NCBI GenBank assembly: GCA_964448105.1
Contig: CAYUVK010000012.1
Span: 1 to 64,000, forward strand
Direction of reading: 5' to 3'
Length of the DNA stretch: 64,000 nt
Source: CAVQBP01 sp964448105
GTDB taxonomy: Bacteria > Bacteroidota > Ignavibacteria > Ignavibacteriales > Ignavibacteriaceae
Made by a program: the position numbers and the translations under genes
In this document: positions 41,590-50,710 of the stretch, piece by piece
Layout of the letters: each line of letters begins with the position of its first letter
Numbering within the stretch: position 1 is the stretch's first letter
The notes under the pieces: generated by a model
Database searches by the model: none
What the model saw: only the letters and a program-made list of their open reading frames with translations
What the model was told of the DNA's origin: nothing

Positions 41590-43533
41590 ATGAAACTACT
41601 TTTTATCTTTCTTTTGTTAAATGTTTTTTTGCACTCTCAAAATATTGATTCTCTTACAATTAAAAAGAGTCCGCAAATATTAGAGCAGGGGAAAAAAGAT
41701 TCCGTCTTAACTGATACTACAAGTATATTTAGTACTCAGAAAAAGATTGTTAAAGCTGATACGCTGCTACCTTTACAGCAAAAACCTTTATTTGATGGCA
41801 GTTATTTTATAAGTCATAAAACAATTTTTCACTATGATTACCGTTATGCTGCAGATTTATTAAGAGAGTATCCGTTTACATTCGTACAGGACAAAGGATT
41901 TATCGGTCAGGCAAATCAGGTTTTCATTTATGGGGCAGGTGCAGGCGGGATTAGTTTTCTGCAAGATGGAATTTTATATAATGATCGTTTTTCAAATTCC
42001 TTGGATTTAAATAATATTCAATCGGAATTTGTTGATTCTATAGAAATAATTCCTTCACCCAGAGGATTTTTATATGGAATTTCACCGAATCCTGTATCAG
42101 TGAACTTTATTACAAAAGATTATCTTTCGGTAACGCCGTATTCAAGGGTAAAGTATTACCAGGGACCTTCCGGCGAAGCATTCGTAGATGGTCTTTTCAG
42201 TGCCATGCTGGTTAAAGATTTAAATGTTTCATTTGATATAACAAACCGAAGTGTGGACAGTTCATTCGGCAACAGTGATTTTAACATATGGCAGGTAAAA
42301 ACCAGGTTAAAATATTTCCTTTCAAATTCATTTAATATAGTAGGTACATATGTTTATATCAAATCCGAGAAAGGATTAAACGGAGGTATTAATGTCGACA
42401 GTATAGCAAAAATAGATCCTGCAATAAATAATATTTTATATGATAATGTAACTGCTCCAGTTAATTTTCCATACAGGAAAGAAGAATACATTCAACATTA
42501 TTTCAATATAAATTTGCTTTCCAACGCTTTTAAAAATTTTAACGGTAATCTCGATTTCTATTTCAGATTTAACCAGGATAAAATTTACGATATCAATTCC
42601 AGCATTTCGGAAGAAAAGAATAAAAACAAAATATACGGTATAAATTTTAACCAGGGATATTCTAATGAATTATTTAAAATAAGTCTATTAGGAAATTTTG
42701 AACATATTAATTATAACACAAGCACAATTGAAAATAAGATTTATGCAATAACTAATAATAATTTGAATAGTTTATCTCTTGCATCGATAGCATCTTTAAA
42801 ACTGTTAAATGAAAATTTAATCCCGTCGGTATTTTATAAATATTTTAACGGAAAAGATTTTTACAAAGGGAATATGAATTTACACGGTTTAGGTGCAGAT
42901 GTAACTTACAAATTAGATGAAAAATTTAAATTTTATTTTGGATACTCAAACTATCAAATCATCCAATCGTCAAAAAATATTAATAATGCCGAAGCCAGTA
43001 TTAATTATTCAGATAAGAATACTTCATTAATATTTAAAGCTTTTAATAGGAATGCTGCCTTAGGTGCATCTTCTTCGGGAACATATCTTTATGATTTCAA
43101 AAACTTAACAGGATTTGGATTAAATATATATTACAAATTCGAGCAAATATTGGTGGAAGCTTCTGGCGAATATTATTTGAATGCCAAAAAGAATTTTGAG
43201 AACCTCATGCCCGATCTAAACTTTATAGGAGGGCTATATTATAAAGATATTTTATTTCATTCCAATTTGAATTTAAAAACAGGCTTTGTTTTTTATTTTA
43301 CGGGTGAACAGAACCTTCCTTCAATTTATTCTTCACATGTTCTTAATTATTTTGATAATAAAATTTCACCTTCTTTAAAAATTGATTTTACTTTAGTGGG
43401 TCAAATTAGAAAGGTTGCCATAGTATACTTTACTTGGGAAAATTTATTAAATAATCAATATTTCATTACTCCGTTTTATCCAATGCCGTCAAGAGGTATC
43501 CGCTTTGGAATCGGGTGGGAATTATTCAATTAA
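41590..43533 (+). CDS. TonB-receptor-like outer-membrane beta-barrel protein
   Basis: I chose the ATG at 41590, which starts a signal peptide (MKLLFIFLLLNVFLHSQ); an upstream ATG at 41569 adds MIIPCCI. Residues 60-190 resemble a TonB-receptor plug (FIYGAGAGGISFLQDGILYND, then SIEIIPSPRGFLYG and VNFITKDY). The rest is a barrel with alternating strands and many Asn/Tyr/Phe, ending in EFNW-like FGIGWELFN. No carboxypeptidase-like domain or clear TonB box is visible. It might be a receptor or a porin; no SusD partner is adjacent. Confidence 0.72.
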   Translation: MKLLFIFLLLNVFLHSQNIDSLTIKKSPQILEQGKKDSVLTDTTSIFSTQKKIVKADTLLPLQQKPLFDGSYFISHKTIFHYDYRYAADLLREYPFTFVQDKGFIGQANQVFIYGAGAGGISFLQDGILYNDRFSNSLDLNNIQSEFVDSIEIIPSPRGFLYGISPNPVSVNFITKDYLSVTPYSRVKYYQGPSGEAFVDGLFSAMLVKDLNVSFDITNRSVDSSFGNSDFNIWQVKTRLKYFLSNSFNIVGTYVYIKSEKGLNGGINVDSIAKIDPAINNILYDNVTAPVNFPYRKEEYIQHYFNINLLSNAFKNFNGNLDFYFRFNQDKIYDINSSISEEKNKNKIYGINFNQGYSNELFKISLLGNFEHINYNTSTIENKIYAITNNNLNSLSLASIASLKLLNENLIPSVFYKYFNGKDFYKGNMNLHGLGADVTYKLDEKFKFYFGYSNYQIIQSSKNINNAEASINYSDKNTSLIFKAFNRNAALGASSSGTYLYDFKNLTGFGLNIYYKFEQILVEASGEYYLNAKKNFENLMPDLNFIGGLYYKDILFHSNLNLKTGFVFYFTGEQNLPSIYSSHVLNYFDNKISPSLKIDFTLVGQIRKVAIVYFTWENLLNNQYFITPFYPMPSRGIRFGIGWELFN

Positions 43534-43594
43534 AAAAGATTAAAGAATTAAGACTGACGGTTTAAATCATTTTTCTTTCATCGGATTTATGAAT

Positions 43595-44800
43595 CTAAAC
43601 GATTTTGCTTATTACCATTTTGGCAATTTTATCCCCGATACTTAACGATGCAGTAGCTGCTGGGGATGGTGCATTTAATATGTGTACCATATTTTCGTTT
43701 TCAATTATTCTAAAATCATCAACAAGATTTCCGTTTCTATCTACTGCTTGTGCACGTACACCAGCTTTATATGGTACAATATCATCATCATTAATTTCAG
43801 GAATTAATTTTTGTAAAGAGGATACAAAAGCTGATTTACTCAGTGAACGGTAGAATTCATGAAAGCCTGTTCTATAATATTTCTTACCCATTTTCCAAAA
43901 CCCCGGGAAGCTAATCATTCCTGCCAAATCTTTCAAAGAAAAGTTTCTCAATTTGTATCCTTCTCTTTTAAAAGCCAATACTGCATTTGGGCCGGCTTCT
44001 ACTCCACCGTTTATCATTCTTGTAAAATGTACCCCGAGGAATGGAAATCTTGGATCGGGAACAGGGTATATTAAATTATTAACAAGGTATTCTTTTTTCT
44101 TTTTCAACTTATAATATTCGCCGCGGAAAGGAATTATCTGAATATCTGTCTTTAAACCGCACAAATCGGCAATTCTATCTGACTGCAGTCCCCCGCAATT
44201 AATTAAAAATTTTGTTTGAATTTCTCCCGAAGAAGTATTAAGAATTAATTCATTTTTACTTTTGTCCAAAGATAGAAATTTACAATTAGTTTTTACCTCA
44301 CCAGCATTTTTTAAGATAATTTTTTCATAAGCTTTTGTAACCTCATAATAATCTACAATACCTGTTTCTCCTACAAACAATCCTTCCAGCCCTTCCGTAT
44401 GCGGTTCATAATTTTTTATATCTTCACCCGAAATTTTTCTAATATTTTGCAGTCCGTTTTCTTTTCCTCTTCTTTCAAGTTCATTGAGTGCCGGTATTTC
44501 ATTCTTGTTAACAGCCACCACAATTTTTCCGCAGTTGTCAAATTTTATTTGATTTTCTTCACAAAACCTATATAGTAAATTTCTTCCTTCGACACAGTTT
44601 GATGCCCTTAATGAGCCGGGCTTATAATATAAACCTGAATGTATAACCCCGCTATTTCTACCGGTTTGATGTGCGGCTAATTTGTTTTCAGTTTCTATAA
44701 GAATTAAAGATAAATTTTTCTTTAGAAGGAGCTGCATAGCAGTTGCAGTTCCAACAATTCCCCCGCCTATTATTGCGATATCATATATTTTTGATGACAT
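43595..44800 (-). CDS. lhgO: L-2-hydroxyglutarate oxidase (LhgO-type FAD enzyme)
   Basis: This 401-residue flavoprotein starts with a DAO-type FAD motif GGGIVG (residues 12-17). It contains NSGVIHSGLYYKPGSLR and KINCGGLQSDRIA-type motifs seen in the L-2-hydroxyglutarate dehydrogenase/oxidase family, and it ends with NAPSPAATASLSIGDKIA. The enzyme oxidises L-2-hydroxyglutarate to 2-oxoglutarate, a metabolite repair reaction. Length matches the family. There is no signal peptide. It is a single gene on the minus strand. Confidence 0.88.
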   Translation of the reverse strand: MSSKIYDIAIIGGGIVGTATAMQLLLKKNLSLILIETENKLAAHQTGRNSGVIHSGLYYKPGSLRASNCVEGRNLLYRFCEENQIKFDNCGKIVVAVNKNEIPALNELERRGKENGLQNIRKISGEDIKNYEPHTEGLEGLFVGETGIVDYYEVTKAYEKIILKNAGEVKTNCKFLSLDKSKNELILNTSSGEIQTKFLINCGGLQSDRIADLCGLKTDIQIIPFRGEYYKLKKKKEYLVNNLIYPVPDPRFPFLGVHFTRMINGGVEAGPNAVLAFKREGYKLRNFSLKDLAGMISFPGFWKMGKKYYRTGFHEFYRSLSKSAFVSSLQKLIPEINDDDIVPYKAGVRAQAVDRNGNLVDDFRIIENENMVHILNAPSPAATASLSIGDKIAKMVISKIV

Positions 44801-44898
44801 AACTTAATGACTATAATAATTTATAATGTGAATTGTAAAATTACCAATATTGAGTTGTAATTAGAAAGATGAAATATAAAGTAGAAGAAAGAAGTTAG

Positions 44899-44957
44899 AA
44901 ATCAGAGGTCAGAATCAGAAGTCATTACTTTGACTCCCAACTTCTGACTCCTGATTA
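44899..44957. repeat. degenerate inverted repeat, AGAAGTCAGA-type
   Basis: AATCAGAGGTCAGAATCAGA with AGTCA pairs imperfectly with TTGACTCCCAACTTCTGACT with CCTGATT. The left arm is a short degenerate tandem array of AGAAGTCA-like units. It lies in the gap between the oxidase and the DUF4097 gene, possibly as a terminator for the latter. This type of spacer is common in Bacteroidota genomes. Confidence 0.45.
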
Positions 44958-44965
44958 TTTCTTAT

Positions 44966-46180
44966 TTATCCTTTTTTTAGGTAAACATTCCCATTAATCG
45001 TTTCGATTTTAATTCTATTCTTTCCATTCCCGGTTTTACCTTTGCCGTAAATAAATTTTCTTGGTGTGCCGTGTTTGTGGCTCCAATCGGGAGTGGTTTC
45101 CTGGTTTATCGGGAAATCACTGTAAATTTTATAATCTCCATCATTATTTTTAGTATAAGCCAATGTTATATCAATATCCATTGATAACCCATCCGGAACT
45201 ATCAAGGTAATATCGCCGGCTTTTGATGAAAGAGTCACATCTTTATTACCCTCTTTTGGATTTCCAACTATTTCAGCATTAATATGGCCCCCCATTGTTG
45301 AAGCATCAATTGCACCGTCAGTATTTTCAATTTCAATACTTCCTCCCATGGTTTTGGCTTTCACAAATTTTTTGGCAGATTTTACTGTAATTGCTCCTCC
45401 CATCGTTTTTAAGTCGGCACCTGCAGGAGCTTCGTCAACGTTTATGTCGCCTCCCATACTTGAAACAGTAAAAACATCACCCGAATTGCTTCCGTCTTTT
45501 GAAGTAACATTTTTCATAATTACGGGCCCGCCGTTAGTAGTACCTTTTACATTTCCTTTTACATTTGTTATTTCAACAGGTCCGCCCATTGTGTGTACTC
45601 TTCCATCAACTTCCGAATCATAAAGTTTAATGGCGCCACCCATAGTCTCTAAATCAAGGTTTCCTTTTAAATTGGCTAATACAAGAGCGCCGCCCATAGT
45701 TTTACCTTCAATCTTGCCATTAACATCTTTTATTGTCATACTTCCACCCATAGTTTCAATATGAAGATTAAAATGAGAGGGAACATGAAAAGTGAAACCT
45801 AAATTACTGTTGTTGGAGTTACAATCTTGGTATTTTGAAGAAACATCGATTCCATTATTTGTTACATTAAATTCTATATTATAATCATCTAAATTATCAT
45901 ATGAAGATTCGACATCTGCTGATAAAACATTTTTATCCCATCCTAAAATAGTTATTGCGCCTCCGGAATTTAAATCAATATTTAAAGTCTTGCCTGCTTC
46001 GATATTGAATTCTTTATGAAGACTTTGTTTATCTTCTTTCTTTATTTCATTTATATTTTCTTCACTATTATTACCGGAAAACAAAAAGCAGGGACCAATA
46101 GAAATGGGGAAATTATCCATTGAAGCGCCGCAAAACAGGAAGAGTAACGGCGATAAAAAAATAATAAATAGTTTTTTCAT
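44966..46180 (-). CDS. DUF4097-type exported protein with an 18-residue repeat
   Basis: The protein has a signal segment (MKKLFIIFLSPLLFLFCGAS) and then a DUF4097 body (about 60-340). The striking feature is a TMGG motif at Met144, 162, 180, 198, (Asn216), 242, 260, 278 and 296: a spacing of exactly 18 residues with a single 26-residue step where eight residues are inserted (near TSKDGSNSG). Such periodicity indicates a right-handed beta-solenoid. It may be a surface adhesin or a stress-exported protein. DUF4097 is often fused to or near anti-sigma or stress regulators, but none adjoins it. Confidence 0.85.
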   Translation of the reverse strand: MKKLFIIFLSPLLFLFCGASMDNFPISIGPCFLFSGNNSEENINEIKKEDKQSLHKEFNIEAGKTLNIDLNSGGAITILGWDKNVLSADVESSYDNLDDYNIEFNVTNNGIDVSSKYQDCNSNNSNLGFTFHVPSHFNLHIETMGGSMTIKDVNGKIEGKTMGGALVLANLKGNLDLETMGGAIKLYDSEVDGRVHTMGGPVEITNVKGNVKGTTNGGPVIMKNVTSKDGSNSGDVFTVSSMGGDINVDEAPAGADLKTMGGAITVKSAKKFVKAKTMGGSIEIENTDGAIDASTMGGHINAEIVGNPKEGNKDVTLSSKAGDITLIVPDGLSMDIDITLAYTKNNDGDYKIYSDFPINQETTPDWSHKHGTPRKFIYGKGKTGNGKNRIKIETINGNVYLKKG

Positions 46181-46332
46181 GCTGATCTCCTAAAAAATTT
46201 ATTTTCTATCATATTAGACCTTAAAGATATAAATAGGTTGGGCAGGGAGTAAAAATTATTTAAATTTTTGTTAAAAGTTATTTCTTATTTAAATTTTATT
46301 CTTAATTTTCAGTAAATACAAAAGGAAATAAT

Positions 46333-47301
46333 ATGGAGATAAGGAAATTTAATGGTTCCGATATAAAAGTATCACTTCTTGGTTTTGGCTGTTGGGGAAT
46401 CGGAAAATCAGAATGGAAGGGAGCAGAAGATTCCGAATCCAAAAGAACATTAATTAAAGCTATGGAAAGAGGTATTAACTTTTTTGATACTGCGTTGGCA
46501 TACGGCAGGGGGCATAGTGAAAAACTTTTAGGTGAAGCAGAAAAAGAATTTGGAAAGGAAATATTTATTGCTTCTAAGATCCCATCAAAAAAATGGGAAT
46601 GGCCGGCTGGAAACAGTTCAACATTAAAAGATTCTTACCCAAAGAATTATATAATTGAAAAAACAGAAGAAAGCCTAAAAAATTTAAAAAGAGATCATGT
46701 TGATTTAATGCAGTTTCATGTATGGAACGGTAAATGGGCAAATGAAGATGAATGGAAGGAAGCAGTTGAAAAATTAAAAAAGGACGGCAAAGTACGTTTC
46801 TGGGGAATATCAATAAATGATCATCAATCTGAAAACGGGATTGAAGCCGGCAAAACCGGTTTAATTAATTCTTTCCAGGTTATCTTTAATATTTTTGAAC
46901 AAAAACCTATTGATTACTTGTTTCCATTCTGCAGGAAGAATAAAATTAGTGTTATAGCAAGAGTTCCGTTTGATGAAGGTGCACTAACAGGTAATGTAAC
47001 CCATGATACAAAATTTCCCGTTGGAGATTTTAGAAATGATTATTTTAGAGGTACGAGGAAAATTGATGTTCAGGAAAGAGTTGATAAAATCTGGGAAGAT
47101 GTAAGAGATAAAACTGATTCAAGAGCCGAAGCTGCTTTGAGATATGTAATTAGTTATGATGCAGTTACTACCGTAATACCGGGTATGAGAAGTGAAAAAA
47201 ACCTGCTGGCAAATATTAAAAGTGTTGAAAAAGGTTCGCTCCCGTTTCAATTATTGGATAAATTAAAAATTCATAAGTGGAATAAAAATTTTTATGAATA
47301 G
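46333..47301 (+). CDS. aldo/keto reductase
   Basis: This 322-residue TIM-barrel protein has the catalytic tetrad Asp52, Tyr57, Lys82 and His129 (FFDTALAYGRG, FIASKIPSKKW, LMQFHVWNG). The C-terminal NADPH-binding segment includes TTVIPGMRSEKNLLANI. It should be an NADPH-dependent oxidoreductase of the AKR superfamily; the carbonyl substrate is unknown. GGAAAT-like sequence precedes the ATG. It is not obviously in an operon, as the next gene starts about 90 bases downstream with its own promoter box. Confidence 0.92.
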   Translation: MEIRKFNGSDIKVSLLGFGCWGIGKSEWKGAEDSESKRTLIKAMERGINFFDTALAYGRGHSEKLLGEAEKEFGKEIFIASKIPSKKWEWPAGNSSTLKDSYPKNYIIEKTEESLKNLKRDHVDLMQFHVWNGKWANEDEWKEAVEKLKKDGKVRFWGISINDHQSENGIEAGKTGLINSFQVIFNIFEQKPIDYLFPFCRKNKISVIARVPFDEGALTGNVTHDTKFPVGDFRNDYFRGTRKIDVQERVDKIWEDVRDKTDSRAEAALRYVISYDAVTTVIPGMRSEKNLLANIKSVEKGSLPFQLLDKLKIHKWNKNFYE

Positions 47302-47350
47302 TTATCCTGCTTATAAAAATTTTTGATTAGTGAATAAAGACTGCAATCCT

Positions 47351-47358
47351 TAATTTTG
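47351..47358 (+). promoter_or_regulatory. candidate -7 box (TAATTTTG) of the PorV-like gene
   Basis: TAATTTTG matches TAnnTTTG exactly, 37 bases before the ATG at 47395. A TTTG at 47322-47325 could be the -33 element, but the 25-base spacing is wider than usual. Confidence 0.4.
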
Positions 47359-47394
47359 GATATAAAGATCTTTTCTTTTAGAAAAGGGGTAAAA

Positions 47395-49056
47395 ATGAAA
47401 ATTCTAATCTTAAATTTGCTAGTTTTTATTTTATTGTATTTTAATTTATATGCACAAGGTACACAAGCCTTTGATTTTGTTTATTTACCGCATTCCATTT
47501 CATCATTCGGCACCGGGTGGCAAGGTGTTGCTTCTTTAACAAATGATGATGCACTAATTTACAATCCCGCTAAATTGAATTTAACCGATAAATATAAACT
47601 TTCCTTTTATCGTAATTCATTTCAGATGATCGGTGCAGGTCCACTCCCTTTAACGGATTTTACTTTCTATTATAATATAGATAGTATCAATTCGTTTGGA
47701 ATTAGTTATAATAATTGGGATTTTGGAGAAACTCTTATAACTACAGCCGATGATCCGGTTGGTACCGAAAAAGTATATATTTATCAAAGAAGCTTTTCTG
47801 CTGGCTATGCAAGAAGGTTAGGTAGTAATATTAGTGCCGGGATACAATTAAGATATGCTTACTGGAATGGGCCTAAAATAACTCCAAGCGGATTCTTTAT
47901 TAGTCTTGGTTTATTATACAATCCAGAGCTTTGGAATAGAAGACTAAATTTAGGATTTTCAATTATGAATTTAGGACCCGCAGTTAAATTTGAAAGTTTT
48001 GCCGAAGAAAATTATGAAAGCTATGATCCTCCGCCTACACAACTAAATGTAGGTGCATATTTTATTACAGCAGAAAATAATTATTTCTCTCTGCCAATTA
48101 GTTTAAGTATCTCAAAACCATTTGATAAGAGAGATTCAAAAGGAAACGGGGAATCATCTTTTAAAACTATTTTTACCGATTGGTCTGATTTTCCTAATGA
48201 TGCAGCCCTGCATGCCGGTTTATCGTTTATATGGAAACCATTAAATCTCGGAAATGGTTTTTCTTACATTCAAGATATTTTTATAGGCAATTATTCTTCC
48301 GGGAATAAAACAGGATTACAAAATTATTATACTCACGGTGCAGATATTGGGATCAATTATAAAGGCATCAGCTTTAAAATGGGATATGCCGGTGTTTCAC
48401 ACAATGTTCATTCTTTAAATTATTTTAAGTGGACTTTCCCATACGAAACTTTCCAATTTACAATTGAACTAAACGATAATTTATTTAATAGAAATAAAAT
48501 GGAAGAGACTGATTCAAAACCCCAGAGTGTTATCTTTTCTTTAGGTTTGGGCAGAGTTACGAGGCTGGGAATTGCAAAAAGTTATACGATAGAAAATTAT
48601 ACTTATTCAGCTGATGATAATTATAGTTATTCATTAGAATCTTCATTTTATTTTAATAACAACAATGCTTTGGTAGCTGCGATAGTTTATAATTCCTTGC
48701 TTACCCATTACTCTTATTTATCAGCAAATTTGTTGAATGTTAAAATTGAAACTTTTACATTTTTTTCGTCTTACAGATATCATTTCTTGGAACAGTTTCA
48801 TCCCGTATTTATCCAGGCAGGACTCGGTATTTTTAGACTAAATCCTGTTATTCTATCCTCACCGAGATATGATTATAAAACTGCATTACAATTCTCGACA
48901 GGATTAACATTGGATTATTTAGATCCCTTTGTTATTATGCCTGTTATAGATTATAATTTTATCATTTATCCGGCAGTATCAGGTGATGCACCCAGAATTC
49001 AAGGGTATAATCAATTAAATTTCATCTTAAAATTAGGTTATAAATTATCTTTATGA
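47395..49056 (+). CDS. PorV/PorQ-like outer-membrane protein
   Basis: With the start at ATG 47395 (preceded by AAAAGGGG), a signal peptide ends at NLYAQ. The segment AFDFVYLPHSISSFGTGWQGVASLTND followed by ALIYNPAKL is the family pattern of PorV/PorQ (UPF0164-type) outer-membrane barrels. The remainder has amphipathic strands. PorV-type proteins are outer-membrane partners of the type IX secretion system that take up cargo. Here the protein is longer (553 residues) than typical and has a divergent C-terminal half, so a role in T9SS is possible but not certain. It overlaps the LOG gene by 4 bases. Confidence 0.72.
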   Translation: MKILILNLLVFILLYFNLYAQGTQAFDFVYLPHSISSFGTGWQGVASLTNDDALIYNPAKLNLTDKYKLSFYRNSFQMIGAGPLPLTDFTFYYNIDSINSFGISYNNWDFGETLITTADDPVGTEKVYIYQRSFSAGYARRLGSNISAGIQLRYAYWNGPKITPSGFFISLGLLYNPELWNRRLNLGFSIMNLGPAVKFESFAEENYESYDPPPTQLNVGAYFITAENNYFSLPISLSISKPFDKRDSKGNGESSFKTIFTDWSDFPNDAALHAGLSFIWKPLNLGNGFSYIQDIFIGNYSSGNKTGLQNYYTHGADIGINYKGISFKMGYAGVSHNVHSLNYFKWTFPYETFQFTIELNDNLFNRNKMEETDSKPQSVIFSLGLGRVTRLGIAKSYTIENYTYSADDNYSYSLESSFYFNNNNALVAAIVYNSLLTHYSYLSANLLNVKIETFTFFSSYRYHFLEQFHPVFIQAGLGIFRLNPVILSSPRYDYKTALQFSTGLTLDYLDPFVIMPVIDYNFIIYPAVSGDAPRIQGYNQLNFILKLGYKLSL

Positions 49057-49580
49057 AAAAAACAGTTACAGTATTCGGCAGCTCACAGCCCAAGGAAGAA
49101 AATGAAGAATTTAAAACGGCTTATAAATTAGGCAAGCGATTGGCAGAAAATAATTTTAATGTTTGTACCGGCGGGTTCCAGGGAATAATGAATGCCGTTT
49201 CAAAAGGTGCAGTTGAAAATGGCGGCGAAGCTATTGGAGTTACGGTTGATTTATGGGGAGCAGCACCAAGTAAATATTTGACCAGGGAAATTAAATGCGA
49301 AACTCTTTTTGAAAGAATTTTAAAGTTAGTTGAAATAGGTGATGCTTATGTAGTTTTACAAGGAGGAACCGGAACTCTTTTAGAGCTTGCTGTGGTCTGG
49401 GAAATGATGAATAAAAAGATGTTGAATATAAAACCGGTTGCTTGTCATTCTAATATATGGAAAGAAATTGTAAATATTATGGAAAAACAATTGGAACATG
49501 AAAAAAGGCCCGAAAAATTTGTTAAAGTGTTTGATGATGTTGAAGCAATTGTTAATTATATGAAAGGTACAATCAAATAA
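49053..49580 (+). CDS. LOG-family (TIGR00725-like) protein
   Basis: This 175-residue Rossmann protein has FNVCTGGFQGIMNAVSKGAVE and LQGGTGTLLELAVVWEMM, the LOG/lysine-decarboxylase-like signature (PGGxGTxxE variant). LOG enzymes cleave nucleoside 5'-monophosphates to release the base. The exact substrate is not clear, since the family is diverse. It starts within the last codons of the PorV-like gene (4-base overlap), so the two are co-expressed, and it ends with an 8-base convergent overlap with a GT9 gene. Confidence 0.85.
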   Translation: MKKTVTVFGSSQPKEENEEFKTAYKLGKRLAENNFNVCTGGFQGIMNAVSKGAVENGGEAIGVTVDLWGAAPSKYLTREIKCETLFERILKLVEIGDAYVVLQGGTGTLLELAVVWEMMNKKMLNIKPVACHSNIWKEIVNIMEKQLEHEKRPEKFVKVFDDVEAIVNYMKGTIK

Positions 49581-50640
49581 ATTTAGTGATTGCTTGATAA
49601 ACCAAATCAACAGATAATTCTTTTATACATTTGAATTTTACATCATCTCTAAAACAAATTAATGGACGGGGCGAATAAATAAAGCAAGGAGAGCAATTTA
49701 ATCCGAGACTAACAATTTTATGTTTTGTATTCCATGGATAAATATAAGCCGGGTTTGTAGGACCAATAATTGCCACAACATTTAATTTCATTGCCGAAGC
49801 AACATGCATAAGGCTGGAATCATTTGTTATAAATACTTTACATACTTTCATAATTGCCGCACTTTGAGCTAAATTCTCATTATTAATAACATAAGAATTA
49901 GCATGTTCAAAAGTTGAATTTATCTGTTCATTTATTGAATTTTTCAGTTCACTTTCATCCGGACCGCCGAATATTAAAATTTTAGCATTATATTCATTAA
50001 TTAGTTTCTTGCCCAATTCAATAAACTTTTCCGGTTCCCATCTTCGTTTTATATGATTTTTTAAAGTAGCAGAACCCGGGTGAAAGCCGATTAAAAGATC
50101 TCCTTCTCCAATTCTTAAATTATTTAAATATGATGCAGCATAGTTTTTATCCTCTGTATTTAAAGGGAACTCTAGATCAGGTTCTTCATCAAAAGAAAGA
50201 TCAAATAATTTTTCAACTAACAGAATATTTGTTTGAACATTATGAAGAGAGTCTTCCTCTGTGAATCTTATATTATTTAAAAAACCGAAGTTTTGCGGAT
50301 TCTTTCTTAAATATTCTACCCCTGCTCTTTTTTTTGCTCCTATTAAAAAATTAATAATATTATATTCTTTCCGGTTTGAAGGGTAAATGTTTATGGATGC
50401 ATCATACTTTTTTCTTAAGCTTAAAATAAATTTGAATGATGCAAATGCACCTGCTTTTAAGAAATCAAAATAAATAACTTTGTTTATATTCTGATTCCTT
50501 TCAAAAATATCTTTTGCACCTTTCAGCATAACTAAGGCGTCAATCTGGGAATCGGATACAGCCTTAGAAATGAGTTTTAGTGCGGGAGTAAACAATAGTG
50601 CATCTCCGATTCCTGATAAGGCATTAACTAATATTTTCAT
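49573..50640 (-). CDS. glycosyltransferase family 9 (heptosyltransferase-like)
   Basis: This 355-residue GT-B enzyme has the family's N-terminal LSGIGDALLFTPAL. In the C-terminal half it has FHPGSATLKNHIKRRWEPEKF and TNDSSLMHVASAMKLNVVAIIGPTNP. It resembles ADP-heptose:LPS heptosyltransferases. It is probably involved in lipid A core or surface-glycan synthesis. It is the second GT9 in the window. A terminator lies between it and the upstream DUF2723 gene, so it is probably transcribed alone. Confidence 0.9.
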   Translation of the reverse strand: MKILVNALSGIGDALLFTPALKLISKAVSDSQIDALVMLKGAKDIFERNQNINKVIYFDFLKAGAFASFKFILSLRKKYDASINIYPSNRKEYNIINFLIGAKKRAGVEYLRKNPQNFGFLNNIRFTEEDSLHNVQTNILLVEKLFDLSFDEEPDLEFPLNTEDKNYAASYLNNLRIGEGDLLIGFHPGSATLKNHIKRRWEPEKFIELGKKLINEYNAKILIFGGPDESELKNSINEQINSTFEHANSYVINNENLAQSAAIMKVCKVFITNDSSLMHVASAMKLNVVAIIGPTNPAYIYPWNTKHKIVSLGLNCSPCFIYSPRPLICFRDDVKFKCIKELSVDLVYQAITKFI

Positions 50641-50660
50641 TTAGCTGCAAAGTATAATTA

Positions 50661-50687
50661 AAAAAATAAGCGGCTATTAACCGCTTA
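50661..50687 (-). terminator. intrinsic terminator of the DUF2723 gene
   Basis: TAAGCGG (50667-50673) and CCGCTTA (50681-50687) form a 7-base stem with a 7-base loop. On the minus strand it is followed by TTTTTT (50666-50661). It ends the DUF2723 transcript and separates it from the GT9 gene. Confidence 0.75.
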
Positions 50688-50710
50688 AAAAAGGTTTTTA
50701 AAATGTAATA

